Assembly (NCBI GenBank): GCA_001465935.1
Contig: LNKV01000029.1
Location: forward strand, 453,215 to 517,214
Length of the DNA: 64,000 bases
Direction: 5' to 3'
DNA from: Clarireedia homoeocarpa
Taxonomy: Eukaryota > Ascomycota > Leotiomycetes > Helotiales > Rutstroemiaceae
A model generated the notes under the pieces. That model saw nothing but the letters and a program-made list of their open reading frames with translations. It had not been told where the DNA came from and searched no databases. The position numbers and the translations under genes were made by a program. This document shows, piece after piece, positions 44,287-57,490 of the stretch (position 1 is its first letter; every line of letters starts with the position of its first letter).

Positions 44287-47200
44287 ATGATGAATAGTAC
44301 TACATTTTCGCCCGAACCCGTTGCCATAATTGGTTGGGGTATGTTTTCTCCCCATTACCATGCACATTATTTAGCTAAGTATAGCCAGGATGTCGGTTCC
44401 CAGGCGACTCAGACACTCCGGATGAGTTCTGGCAGATGCTTGCAGAAGAACGCTCCGGATTATCGAAACCTCCATCATCTCGTTGGAACGGTGACGGCTT
44501 TCACGCAAACAAAAACCGTCCTGGGTCGATACGTCCAGCAGGAGGCTATTTTATCAATGAAGATATTTGGAACTTCGATCCATCATTTTATGGCATCGTC
44601 CAAGAGGAGGCTAATGCTATGGATCCCCAACAGAGGAAGTTGTTGGAATGTGTTTACGAATCCTTTGAGTCTGGTGGTATAACTCTGAGTCAATTGTCTG
44701 GCTCAAATACAGGCTGTTATATCGGGAACTTCACTGCAGATTACTTCATCCGGGGGCATCGAGATCTTGACAATCCTAGACCATACGGTCATTTGGGTAG
44801 CGGCAACACCATTCTTAGTAATCGAGTCAGCTATCTGTATAACCTCTGTGGTCCGAGGTAAGATCTACTCCAGCATCATTCAAACAACGAATTAACGGCC
44901 ATCTCCTAGTTTGACGCTTGATACTGCTTGCTCATCATCATTGTATGCTCTACATCTAGCAACCCGAGCACTGCAAACTGGAGAGATTAATGCAGCCGTT
45001 GTAGGTGGGACTAATTTGATGCTTGCCGTGGAAAATCAAATGAGCGTGGATAAAATCGGTGTTCTATCGGCTACGTCTACTTGCCATACATTTGACGAAT
45101 CCGCTGATGGATATGGTCGCGGTGAAGGGGTCGGTGCCATCTTTCTCAAACGCTTGTCGGATGCTATTCGAGATAAGGATCCAATTCGTGGTGTGGTCCG
45201 AGGAACTGCTGTTAATGCAAACGGTAAGATGAGTGGTATCACTCAGCCAAGCGCTAAGGGTCAAGAGAGCGTTACACGCACTGCCTACGAATTCGCTGGT
45301 TTAGATCCTCGCGAAACCTCTTACTTCGAGACACATGGCACTGGTACTCAGGCTGGAGATCCGGCGGAGATTAGAGGCATTGGAAATATTTTTATAGAAG
45401 GTTCGGATAGAGCAGAATTACTTGTTGGCTCGGTATAGGTCCCTGTCTCCTAATATTTCCCCCCTGAACTAAAACTTCCAGGTAAAAACAAATGTCGGTC
45501 ATAGTGAGGCAGCAAGCGCATTGGCTAGTATCATCAAAGTATGCTTAGCCATTGAGAAGAGGAGTATTCCGGCGACAATTGGAGTAAAGAAACTGAATCC
45601 GAAAAGCAAGTACACCAGAATATCATTATGGCTATATACTGATTGATTTTAGTTGATTTTAGGGACAACAGAATAAAGGTAGTCACCAAAATGATGCCCT
45701 GGCCCAGCGGATTTTCTACCACCCGGGCGAGTATCAACTCGTTCGGTTATGGTGGGGCAAACGCTCACGCGATCATCGAAGGTGCCCAATCCATCTTACC
45801 CGGAACCATTACCCACGCCAGCCGTGGTCAGTTGAGCTATGATGAGGATACACATAAAGAAATGATCGGGGTCAACAGTAGCTTACCGGCATCTTCGACA
45901 CGGCGATCGGAGTTTTTGCTCATGTTCTCGGCTCACGACTCATCAACACTGAAAAAGAACATTGAAAAGCATCGCGATGTGGCAGAAGACTATAATATCT
46001 TAGACCTAGCTTACACGCTTGGATGTCGACGATCAGCCTTCTTCAATTGCGCGTATTCAGTTGTGCGAGAAGAATATGTAGATGAGGATTTGATGGAGCA
46101 TGAAATCACATTCGTAAAAAGGGGCAAAGGTGGAAACATCGCCTTCATATTCACAGGACAAGGCGCTCAGAGCGCACAGATGGGTCGGGAGCTCATGATA
46201 GCATTTCCATCATATCTCGACACTATCCGGAAGCTTGATTGCGCCCTGCAATCCCTCGGCGGCGATGCACCTAAATGGACACTCGAGGATGTATTAATGG
46301 AACCAGAAACCAGCAGTAGGATCGACGATGTTGAAATCTCGCAACCTTCTTGCACAGCAATTCAGATTGCTATCGTTGACCTTCTTCGACTTTGGAATGT
46401 GAATCCTATTGCATGTATTGGACATTCATCTGGAGAAATTGCATCTGCATATGCGGCGGGTCTCATTTCGGCTGAGGAAGCCATCATTTCTGCGTTCTAT
46501 CGAGGATTGGGCGTCGGTACACTAACTGTGCCCGGAAAGATGTTGGCGGTTGGTGCTAGCCCTGAAGAAACGCAACCTTATCTCGTCAAAGGACTATGCA
46601 TTGCTTGCTACAACTCACCCTCTAGTGTTACCCTCAGTGGTAACACTGAAGCTGCTGCCGAGACTTTGGAAAAGTTAAAAGCTGATAATGTATTCGTACG
46701 TGAGCTACGTACTAGTGGTAGAGCTTATCACTCCCATCACATGAAGCTCATTGGCGACAATTACGAAAAAAGATTAACAAATGCTCTCTCTTGTTTTACG
46801 TCCACTCCAAGTTCAAGCCGCAAGGAGCGTAAAATGCCTATCTTTTTTTCTTCCGTCAAAGCGAAAAAAATGCCAGATGGTTTCAAACCAGGACCTAGTT
46901 ACTGGCGGGAAAATTTGGAGTCGCCGGTACGATTCAGTGAAGCTGTCAAAGCTGCATTGTCAGATGAACTGGACATCTCACAGTTTGTGGAAATTGGGCC
47001 TCACTCTGCATTGGCTGGCCCGCTCCGCCAAATCAGAGACAGCCTTGGAATGACCCCAAAAGACCTCGATTATGCCCCAACACTAGTGCGCAAGCTGAGT
47101 TCTGTGACTCGGTTGCTTGATCTTGCGGGAAACCTTTCTACGAAAGGATACCCAATTGACCTGGAAAGTGTGAACGCGATTGAGGTGAGGAATGGCAGAG

Positions 47201-50200
47201 GAATAGTCAGAAAGACTGGTTTGCCGATTGTCGATCTTCCTAGAATCTCATGGAACTATTCAGCTGGTGCAATGCGCAACGAAAACCGACCAGATGAGGA
47301 GTATCGTCTGCGGAAGTTCCAGTACCACGACCTACTAGGTGCCCATCTTCCAGGATGCTCTTCTGAGCAAATGCAATGGAGGAACTTGCTTGATGCTAAG
47401 AATTTTCCTTGGCTAGAAGATCACAAATTAGGATCTCAATCAGTACTTCCAGCTACTGGCTACCTCGCAATTGCTACTGAAGCTGCTCGTCAATTTTTCC
47501 ATGGGAGGCTTACGTTTGATGGCCCATTCCGATACTTCTTTCCAACTATGACTATCAAGTCCGCTCTAGTAGTCCCACCAGCTGGGACCCAAGTTGAAAT
47601 TGTCACCACAATGAAGTTTTCTAGTATAAGTGCTTCAGTAAATTCCAAAAAACTTGCGGAATTCACGATATCCTCTGTAACGAACGGGCTTTGGACAAAT
47701 CACTGTGTTGGAACCGTAACCAAGAAGGAAGCAAAACTCATCACTCCGAACCTTGAGGAGAAGAATTTACAAGAGCCGAAATCTGCCAGAACATGGTATC
47801 GGGGTTTCCAAAAAGTCTCTCTCAACTATGGACGTGCATTCAACGGCTTAAGTGGCATTGGTACCAATCCACTTCTCCGGGAAGCTGTCGCAAACACTGA
47901 ACTTCTTCCTGAAGGTGTTTCCCAGCATGATTCTGCATACCTTGTGCATCCGACTGCGATGGACACTTGTATTCAACTGGCATTGATTGCTGTACACAAG
48001 GGCTCACTTAAGGATCTGAAGAAATCCTTTGTTCCAACCTCGATGACTAATGTCTCGCTGTGGTCTTGGACGGAAAATGACCACATGGTTCCATTAACTG
48101 ACAGCAAAGGAAAAGTCTTCGCGCGGGCAGCTCCTTTTGGTCAACGTGTTGTGATGGGCCAGTGTCAAATTTTCTCCTCCGACAACAAGCCATTGTTCGA
48201 GATCGGAGATTTGGAATGCACTCAATACGCCGAAGCTCTCGACGAATTAGGAACAATTGATCGTCATCCCTACCTACGGACAGTTTGGAAGCCGGATTTA
48301 GACAAGTTGAATGCAGATTTTGCTGTTGATTCTCTGCTTGATTTGATTGTCCACAAGTATCCTAGTCTTGACATCTGTGAGATATTGAGCGAAGAGTCTT
48401 CAATCTCGGATGAACTTCAAAAGACTCTTGATGGTGGCTCATCACTTCACCGTTATAAGACTTACACTTTTCATTCTCTCGAAGATGTCGACCTCCAACC
48501 GACCAGACTCAAATATGAAGCTTTCCCAGGTGTCAAAGTTCAAAAGACCAATCATGAGGATGACCCTGAGAGGAAATTCCACCTCATCATTCTAACCCAA
48601 CCTCAAGTTGACGAATCTACATTGTCTCACTGCAAGGTTCTCCTGACGGAAGATGGGATAATCTTGCTCTCCAAATCAGCATCTAGGAGCGAAGATGTGG
48701 TCGAATCGCTACTGCTATCACAAAGTCTTCAAATCATTCGACAGGACTCTGCGTTCTTCTTGATCGGCCCCTTGATAGATGCCTCACCTCAAGTCGCCAG
48801 AGACATTATCCTCGTGACGAGGAATTCCCCCACACAATTTGATTCCAATGTTCAGATGGGCTTGGAAAATGCCGGAATAACGACGAAATTGCTTTCCTTG
48901 CAAGATACCGAAAGCGATGTAGAAACTGAAACAACCTATGTGTTTATTGTTGAGTCAACGCGCAGTTTATTTCACGACTCTCTCACAGACCAAGAGCTGG
49001 CAAACCTTCAAGCAATTTCTGGTGGTACACATGACATTTTATGGGTTACGCATGGTGATTTACTTGTAGGAGGAGATCCAAATGCTGGATTGGTCATAGG
49101 ACTAGGCCGCTGTCTTACGACCGAAAACCCAACATTGAACTTCCGAACCTTAGATCTCGATCATCGGGATCCTGCGCAGACTGCCGCGAACATCAAGACT
49201 GTTCTGACTGCTGTGGAGAGATTTGGAAGCGGCATGGACACAGAGTTCATGGTTAAAAATAGCGTTTTTCATGTCGCGAGGCTAGCTCGAGATCCACTGC
49301 TCGACCAATATTTTGTTGCTAGTGCCGAAACCGAGCCAAACGTGGTTCCGTACAACAAAGAAGAACGATTGCGTCTGGCAATTGAACGCATTGGAATCTT
49401 CGACACCATTTACTTCAGAGAAGACGAGTGCGCACCTCCACTTGAGCCGATAGAAGTGGAGGTGGAAGTCAAGGCCATCGGTTTGAATATGAAGGTAAAA
49501 AAAATTCTTAAATCCTAAAAATTTACTATGCTTATACTTGACAGGACTATGCGACACTTCAAGGAACTTATAACTCCGATAATCTTGGGTTTGAGGGTGC
49601 TGGAATCGTACGGAAGATTGGTAGTCATGTTACAAATGTGGCAGTGGGTGATCGAGTCAATTGGTTCGGCTTTGGAAACTTTCGTAATATCGAAAGGGTT
49701 GACTCTCGATTCCTCCAGAAGCTCCGACCCGAGGAGTCTTTTGACGAAATGGCGTGTCTTATGATTCCATTCCTAACTGCTTGTTATGGCTTAATTCATG
49801 CGGCCAAACTTCAACGAAATGAAACTGTTCTCATCCACTCCGGTACAGGTGGAGTAGGACTTGCCGCGATTCAAATAGCGAAAATGATCGGAGCAGAAAT
49901 CTTCGTTACAGTCGGCAACAAAGAAAAAAAAGAATTCCTCAAGAAGACATATGGGATTGATGATGACCACATTCTATCGTCACACGATGTGAGCTTTGCT
50001 CCTGATATTATGCGTCTCACGAATGGCCGCGGGATTGACGTAATACTCAATTCATTAGTGGGTGAGCGTTTGAGAGCAACATGGAGCATCATTGGACGCC
50101 ATGGCCGACACATCGAGCTTGGACAGACTGACATACTGGATCACGGAACAATGGACATGAGTCCCTTTAAACGAGCTGCGTCCTTCATAGCTATGGATTT

Positions 50201-51686
50201 AGTTCTTGACGCCAAACATAAGCCCGACCTCGTATCTTCGTAAGTCTTTCATGCTAGTATCGTGATGGAGTTAAGCTGACGTTTACAGAATTTTGAGTGA
50301 TATCATGAAGTACTACCGCGAAGGCAAGATCCAACTTCTGCCTAACATCGACGTCTTCCCAGTATCTGAGATCAGTAGTGCTTTCAAAGAATTTGCTAGT
50401 CAAAGCAGAATTGGAAGAGTTGTGGTCAGCTTTGAATCAGAAACCATTAGGGTAAGTCAATTAAATGCTGTTCACAAGTATGAAATCTAATCAAATTACT
50501 AGACGGTCATTAAAAGAAAGCCTACAATGTTCAATCCAAATGGAGCATACCTACTTGTCGGATGCTTGGGGGGACTTGGGAGATGTTTGGCTCGTCATAT
50601 GGCTGAAAAGGGAGCTCGTCATTTCATTTTCCTTGGTCGTTCTGGCGAAGATCGACCTGAGGCTGCATCGATGATTCGTGATTTTAGAAATGATGGAATC
50701 ATCGTGGAAGTGGTAAAAGGCAGTGTCGTGAACATGAATGACGTTCAAAAAGCGGTAAAGCTAGCTAGCGGTCCTATCTTGGGTGTTATACAAGGTGTCA
50801 TGGCTTTGGATGTGAGTTTTCTATTGAGAATAGTGCTTTCATAGGGCTTTGTTGCTAACCAAGGGATCAGGATCGACTATTCACACGCCATGACTTGGAA
50901 AGCTGGGAATACGCTATCCGTCCAAAAGTAACTGGTACATGGAATCTTCACAATGCTGTTGCTGGGCACCCTCTTGATTTTTTCGTCATGCTTGGATCAA
51001 CAGCCGCGTTTTACGGTTTCTCAACGCAAAGCAACTATGCTGTGGGAAATTCTTTCCTTGAGTATTTTGCGAGATTCCGTCAGGCTCAAGGACTGCCAGC
51101 AACGACAATCTCACTTACCGTTGTCAGTGAAGTCGGCTTTGTAAGTCAAAATGAGAAGTTTGAACAAGGATTACTTCGTACTGGGGTTCACATTATCAAC
51201 GAAGCTGGTTTTATCGATCTCATCGATACTGCGATCGCGAATGCCCCACCACCATCCTGGAACTATGATCCGCTAGCCACCACGCACATCGTCACCGGGC
51301 TAGAACCTCTTCAGTTAAGCGCCGACATTGATGTGGACGGTTCACGATTTTGGCGGCAGCCACGGGCTGGACCTGTCATCAATGCCGTACTTGCTAAGAA
51401 ATCTGGTGGTGCGACTGGAGCTGGCAGGGTTAAGCGAAGCATGCTGTTACCCGACATCCGAGAAATGATACTTGAGAAGTTTTCACAAACCTTCAACGTT
51501 GCTGTGGAGGACATCAACCCGGAAGCTGAATTGGTGAGATTTGGTATGGATAGTATGATTGTTACTGGTCTTCGAACATGGTGTTACAAGACATTTGGTG
51601 TTGACATTCCAACCTCAGACTTCATGAGTCTGACCTTGACAGCCGAATGGTTGTCGCAGAATATTTTTGATGCCAGGAAAGGATAA
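44287..51686 (+). CDS. BOA9: Highly reducing polyketide synthase without methyltransferase, probable BOA9
   Basis: Iterative synthase; likely makes the unmethylated side-chain acid of botcinins. Nine exons (44287–44338, 44389–44857, 44910–45432, 45482–45609, 45663–49494, 49545–50239, 50289–50451, 50503–50811, 50871–51686) give 2,328 residues. Ketosynthase, about 9–430: DTACSSS, HGTGTQAGDP, NVGHSEA all present. Acyltransferase, about 550–870: FTGQGAQ, GHSSGE. Dehydratase, about 945–1250: HKLGSQSVLP, HPTAMDTCIQ. A region of about 380 residues without a SAM-binding motif follows, so no active methyltransferase. Enoylreductase, about 1640–1950: HSGTGGVGLAAIQIAK intact. Ketoreductase, about 1965–2200: GCLGGLGR, LGSTAAFYGFSTQSNYA. 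Acyl carrier, about 2250–2328: FGMDSM. The dehydratase motif has Gly one position early. No thioesterase or condensation domain at the end. Confidence 0.88.
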
Positions 51687-52524
51687 AAGACGGTCGAATA
51701 TCTGGTGTGTGGTTTTATTTTTTGGAGTATTATTTTTAGCTGCTTCATTATATATGTATATGGCAATCTTGGTAATTTATCCTCACTTCTGAGAATAATA
51801 TAGATTACAATGAATTGAGCTTGCCTAATGTGACCCCTTGATATCCATAGCCATTGCAGTCACCAATTCATAGGCTCTTCACGCACTAGTGCAGCATAAA
51901 TGCTGAAGGCAGACTTGGAAACTTGTCCTGTAAGATGCGCTGATGAGCGTACGTGTGCTAGGTGTTTCACGAACCCATTTATCTCATCAGTATTTGAGAT
52001 GGAGGTTTTTTCCACACGTTCTAAAATATAATTCATTATTCATTAAATTAATGTTAATCATAACTTTACACATGGTGGTGGTACGTGCTTGAGAGTGAGC
52101 CGCTTGAATTAAGACTCTCCAGATGTTGATGGGCTAAACCTCACCTTGTCCGTCACCGATGAAAGAGACGTCAAATCGCAAATCGCAAACCACAAAACGA
52201 ATTCCTCCCACATGATCTCCGTGCTATGTCTGCTATTCCCATTAAAGACTCCGAAAAATCTCGTTCACCGATACGCGAATAGAATAACGGTCTCCGAATC
52301 GGAAATTCAAGGCAAATCTTCGGGCCCCATCCTCTCCAAACCAACCCAGGCCAAAACCAATAAGCTTAAGCTGTGAAGAGAAATCCACGTGATAAGGCGA
52401 GTTTGGATCGACGCGGCGTGAGAATTCTTACGAATGTCTCCTGAGTGTGAAGTCAAGACGTACCACTAGATTGCCAGTGTATGCGATAGACTAGATAGGC
52501 CAAGGAACCAAGCACGCTCTCGTC
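51687..52524. promoter_or_regulatory. BOA9–BOA8 intergenic with BOA8 promoter
   Basis: 838 bases, AT-rich in the first half. Close to BOA8 it holds TCGGGCCCC (52320–52328, about 200 bases before the ATG) and a CCGAATCGG inverted pair (52294–52302). Short open frames have no support. Confidence 0.5.
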
Positions 52525-54968
52525 ATGTCGTCGAAACACCAAATGAAAGTTGTGATAGTTGGAGGATCTATTGCCGGACTGACCCTTGCTCACTGTCTTT
52601 CGCGTTATGGAATCGACTACGTGGTTCTCGAGCGTCGCAACGACATTGCTCCTCAAGTGGGCGCATCTGTGAGCTTGCAACCTAATGGAGCACGAATCCT
52701 AGATCAACTAGGAATGTTTGATGAAGTGTCGGAAAATATTGTGCCATGTATTTTCATGCAAACTTGGACAGCCGAAGGAAGGTTGCTTTCCGAGACCGAT
52801 TCACCAATTCTGACAGAAAAGAGGTATGATTTCGTTATAATTAATCCATTTCAAGGCTAAGTGACGTACAGGTTGGGCTACACAATCACATTTTTGGAAC
52901 GAGAAAGATTGTTAAAGATCTTATACCAGCACTTACCGGATAAATCGAAAGTTCTGACTGGAAAATGTGTCAAGTCTATCGTAAATGGCGAAGAGGAAGG
53001 GGTAGTCTTATGCAAGGATGGATCTCGCTACACCGGCGACGTCATCGCAGGTGCCGATGGCATTCACAGCATCATACGAGCAGAGATGAGGAAACAGATT
53101 GCCAAGGAAGGAGCTGTTGAAGATATTGAGGCCCTGAAACTAGATGAAGCGGCCCTTTCTGCTGAATACAGCTGTTTGTTCGGTATCTCCAAACCCACTC
53201 GGGGATTGAAAATCGGACACACACATCGTAGCTGTGGAAAGGACTTTTCGACTTTGGTATTTGGCGGTGCCGACGGGAAAGTATACTGGTTCTTGTTCGC
53301 CAAGTTTGGTGAGAGGAAGTTTGGAGCTGATATCCCACGGTACAAGAAGGGAGATGAAACTATTCACGTCGTCAAATACGTGAATTCTCATGTATCAGGC
53401 GATGTCTTATTCGGCGAAGTTTGGGACAATCGCATCGTGGCAAACTTCGTGGCAGTTGAGGAGATGGAAAATAAAAAATGGGTCTGGAATCGCGTTGCAT
53501 GTCTTGGAGACTCTATACACAAGGTAAATAAAAATGAAGTTGGAGTACCGGAACGCCTGCTAACCAAATTCCCCAGATGACACCAAATCTTGGACAAGGA
53601 GCGAATTGCGCAATCGAAAGTGCTACGGAATTGGCAAATTCTCTCGCAACAGTACTGAAACCCGATGGCAGAAAACCGACTTCTAAAGATATCACGAAAG
53701 CTCTCTTATCGTATCATGAAAATCGTCATGTCAGAGCAAACTTGATTGTCAAAGCGGCAAACAAATTTACACGAGTCGAAGCACTTGCGACCACAGGGGA
53801 TTGGCTTGCCTCGATGTTCATCATTCCACGACTTGGAGACATTCTTGCCGACCGAGGTGCAAAAGTGCAGGTGGGAGCCACGAAATTAGATTGCCTTCCG
53901 ATGCCGAAACGAGCCCTCGAGGGAACCATGCCGTGGAATTCGAACTCTGGTATTGGAAAGGAAGAAAGCAAGAAAAGGAGAGCCCAGATCGCGTTGCCAT
54001 TGCTTCTCCTTGGTCTTATTTGTTACTGGAACAGAGAACCAATATCAGATTTGTTCCTACCTGGAACATTTCTTGCAGAAACAAAGTCGGAAATCTTGAT
54101 TTCTATGGTCAACGTCCTGCCACTTGTAGGCATCTGGACAATCGAGAGTTACCGTCGAGGAAATGCTCTCACAATAGCAAACATAATGTAAGATCTTCCC
54201 AGAACTCATAACCACATTTATCACGAGGCTGAAACATGGCACAGGCCCACATTGATCCTTCTGATGGCCCAAAAATACGGGATCGGGCTCGTTGCGCCCA
54301 TTTACTTCTTCTTTCACTACGTTCAATCGCCACAGGAGAATTTCAACGCGCTAGACAATAGACTGACAAACATGTCCTTCGTCAAAGCTTTTCCTCTTGC
54401 CATTTTCTTGATTATCATGACTCCGGCGTACGCTATATATACCGCGAAGGAAATAGAACCCGTCAAATGGGTCTATGATAACGTCTGGTATTGGTATCCC
54501 ATCTATCTGACATTGTTCCTGAAACTATCCAAGATCATTGTCAAAGATACTACAAGGACAGCAAGAATACACGAACCTACAGCGGATTTGTTATATTTGC
54601 GAGCAACGTATGCCATATTGATCATCAGTTGCGGTTTGTTTCAATTATTCGCGACGGAGAGCCACTTGGCCACAATATCGGCTCTACTTCAGAAGTGGTG
54701 GTATTCAAATAATTCAGCGCACGATGTTCGAGGCTTGATCGCAGTCCTTTTGAGATCGGAAACTGTTTACGCGTATGGTGCGGCTTCTTTTTGGGCTTTG
54801 CTACATTTTTCCGATCTGAAGTATAACAAAAAGCTCAGCGCCAGTTGGTTCACGATCTTAGGTGTATTGGTCATTTCAACTGTCGTTGCAGGACCTAGGG
54901 TAGCCTTGCTAATCCTGTGGGCATGGAGGGAGGAGGTGATGGCTAGGAAATTGGTGATGTCGCAATGA
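52525..54968 (+). CDS. BOA8: FAD-dependent monooxygenase fused to a multispan membrane domain, probable BOA8
   Basis: Oxidises a pathway intermediate at a membrane. Four exons (52525–52823, 52872–53523, 53577–54187, 54245–54968) give 761 residues. The N-terminal 420 or so residues are a class A flavin monooxygenase of PaxM type: MKVVIVGGSIAGLTLAHCL binds FAD, GADGIHSIIRAE is the DG motif, and CLGDSIHKMTPNLGQGANCA is the second FAD/GD motif, with an intron inside it. After residue about 470 come roughly eight hydrophobic helices (ALPLLLLGLICYW, ISMVNVLPLVGIWTI, LVAPIYFFFHYV, AFPLAIFLIIMTP and others) and a basic end. The helical part also continues a protein family seen as a tail of related fungal enzymes; no catalytic residues can be named in it. 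The fusion is supported by in-frame splicing, not transcripts. Confidence 0.82.
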
Positions 54969-55383
54969 AAAACCCGCTGAAGCCCGCGATGACATTTGAC
55001 TAGGCCTGAAGCACGCATTATTAGATGCATAGATTTATTAGATAATGAAGAACTAGTGACTTTTGATTTAGTTTCTGTATATTTTTGAGACGGCGATGTG
55101 AATGAGAATAGACTGCTCGAATATCAACGTCCCATCGTAATTTCCAGAGCATGATATCGGAAAGCATTACAATCCGATGCGAAGATTTTGTAGTACAGGG
55201 ATGTATCCGTCATCTACACCCCGCACCCCACTCGGAGACTCGCTATACTCCGAGGGTACCCGACAAGAGTGCACAGTATTAGAATATGTATCCACGATAA
55301 TCCAGATTTGCATCATCAACATTGCTGCGACTCCTGCTTGACTGAGTTTATGAACAATAATTCGAGCCGTGAGGGATTTGATA
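54969..55383. promoter_or_regulatory. BOA7 promoter
   Basis: 415 bases between BOA8 and BOA7. TCGGGTACCC is present on the minus strand (55254–55263), 121 bases before the ATG, next to CTCGGAGACTCG (55231–55242). Confidence 0.5.
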
Positions 55384-57060
55384 ATGGGAGCCATTTGGGA
55401 CTCAAACTTAAAAGATTTCTTCGGAATCGTCGGTTTAATCCTGATCGCTGCTATAATTGCATATTATACTCAGAGACCCAATGAAGAACTTCTTCTCAAA
55501 AGATTAGAGAATCTCGGTATACCGGTTGTCGGAAAAGGTCCACAAGTCAACGTCAGCGAGGCGTTGGAGATTGGGTCAACAAAAGTAAGTTGAGCTTCCC
55601 TTACCATGGACAGTAGAAGTAACCCACACTCAACAGTACCCTGAAACGCCATGGATTCTTCCGGTCGACCGCGTCCCTATCGTCATTCTTCCCCATTCCA
55701 TTATCAACTCCATTAAATCTCTTCCCGAGGGGAAGATATCGTTCGAAAAAGATGTGTACGCTCGGCACTTAGCGCATCTCGTACTTAGAGAGGATCAGAA
55801 GGTCTTCTCCGATGCCATCCTTAATTCCATCAAACAGGACCTCACACGAAATATTGCGAAAACGCTTGATACGTTGTGGGATGAAGTAGAATATGCCTTC
55901 GAAAAGAACATTGGAAGTTTGCCTGCAGACGAGGAGGATTGGAAAACCGTCCCAGTGTATGGGAAGGTACTAGGTATTGTCGCGATATTGTCAGGGAGAG
56001 TTTTTGTGGGTGCACCGCTGTGTCGAGAAGATGAATGGATCCAAGCAACTATTGCATACACACTGGTTTTGAGCGGGACTGTGGGGTTGCTTTGGAAACG
56101 CCCATGGTGGCAACGGCCATTTCTTGCACCTATATATTTCCGAACATTGAATAGTGTACAGGCAAAAGCTGAGAAGATGCTTCAACCCCTTCTCGAACGT
56201 GAGGCAGGCTCTTCCGGCTGGGAAAAGAAAATAGGGCAGCAGGCTGACGGCCAACTCATCAGCTGGCTTGTCTCTCATACGCCACGAAAGCCCGATGGCA
56301 CAATCGATCTCCAGGAACTAGCGCGTAATCAATTGATAGTGAGCTTAGCAGCGATTCACACTACTAGTATCACGATCTCCCATATCTTATATGATTTGGC
56401 TGCGTATCCTGAGTACGTGGCTCCCCTACGTGGAGAGCTCGAAGCAGTCATTGCAGAGAACAGATCGATGGGGGGAAACGGTAAATTAACCAAGGTTGAA
56501 TTGACAAAATTGTGGAAGATGGATAGCTTCATCAAGGAGTCGCAACGAATGAATCCCCCGATTATAGGTAACCACCCCCAAAGGTGGCAAATGAATTGAC
56601 GCTGACTTTTTGTATGATAGTACAAATGCGCCGCTACCTGACAGCTCCTCTCACGCTTCCCTCAGGTCATACTCTGCCGGCAGGAACATTTTGTGGGGTT
56701 GACGCTCAAGCGACGAACCGCAATGTGCCATATTATGATGCTTCTCCGACAAGGCATCGACAAGAGCCATTTGACAAGTTTGATGGATTCCGCTTCAGCA
56801 AGTTGCGGTCTGTGCCAGGGAATGAACATCGCTATCAATTCGTGACTTCTAGCACAGAGAGTTTGAACTTTGGGCATGGAACACATGCCTGCCCGGGCAG
56901 ATTCTTCGCAAGTAACGAAATCAAGATTGCATTTGCAGAAGTGCTAATGCGATGGGATGTGCGGCTTAAGCCTGGTGAAGGGAGACCGGCGAACTTATTC
57001 ACGGACACGAATGTGATGCCGAACATGAAGGGAGAGGTTCAAATGAGGAGAAGAGTATGA
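55384..57060 (+). CDS. BOA7: Cytochrome P450 monooxygenase, probable BOA7
   Basis: Haem-thiolate monooxygenase, anchored to the endoplasmic reticulum. Three exons (55384–55584, 55637–56567, 56621–57060) give 523 residues. Helix DFFGIVGLILIAAIIAYY near the N-terminus is the membrane anchor. LIVSLAAIHTTSITI is the I-helix with its Thr. IKESQRMNPP supplies the ExxR motif, split just afterwards by the second intron. FDKFDGFRFSKLR fills the PERF position, and FGHGTHACPGRFFA is the haem-binding loop with Cys. All core P450 elements are present and length is normal. It resembles the group of fungal P450s that includes ent-kaurene oxidase-like proteins. Its 3' end faces BOA6 with about 430 bases between stops. 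Confidence 0.88.
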
Positions 57061-57490
57061 CGCTTTGGAAATTTGGCGATAGATGAGTTGCAAATATATC
57101 ATCGATAAAGTATTGAACAGAGTAGAATGGGAAATCTGAGAGCCAGGAGAATGAATGTATGCATCAATACACAGTTTAGCAGGGCAGTGAACATGCAGTG
57201 TGAAGTATATGAAGTATGAAGTATATCCTCATCCGCAACATGAAGAAGCTGAGAATTTCGGTAGAGAAGTCTGACCCTAAGCCGGATGCAGTAAGGTCCA
57301 GATGCGGGCAACCTTACCACAATAATCTCTAAATCTCTAAATACACAGAACACACCTATTCTACATCTAAGTTACTACATCGACTCGAACGCGCAACTAT
57401 CACAACTTGACGACAACATGATAATTTATTGATTCTCCTAATAAGACTCGCAGAGAAATGCCCAATACTTAGAAAAACACCATCCAACCT
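57061..57490. other. Convergent intergenic region BOA7 / BOA6
   Basis: 3' flanks of two convergent cluster genes. A small direct repeat GTATGAAGTATA occurs near 57200. No gene. Confidence 0.5.

Noticed and set aside
52146..52376. Small frame in the BOA8 promoter region
   Set aside because: No domain and overlaps the candidate regulatory motifs; no splice link to BOA8.
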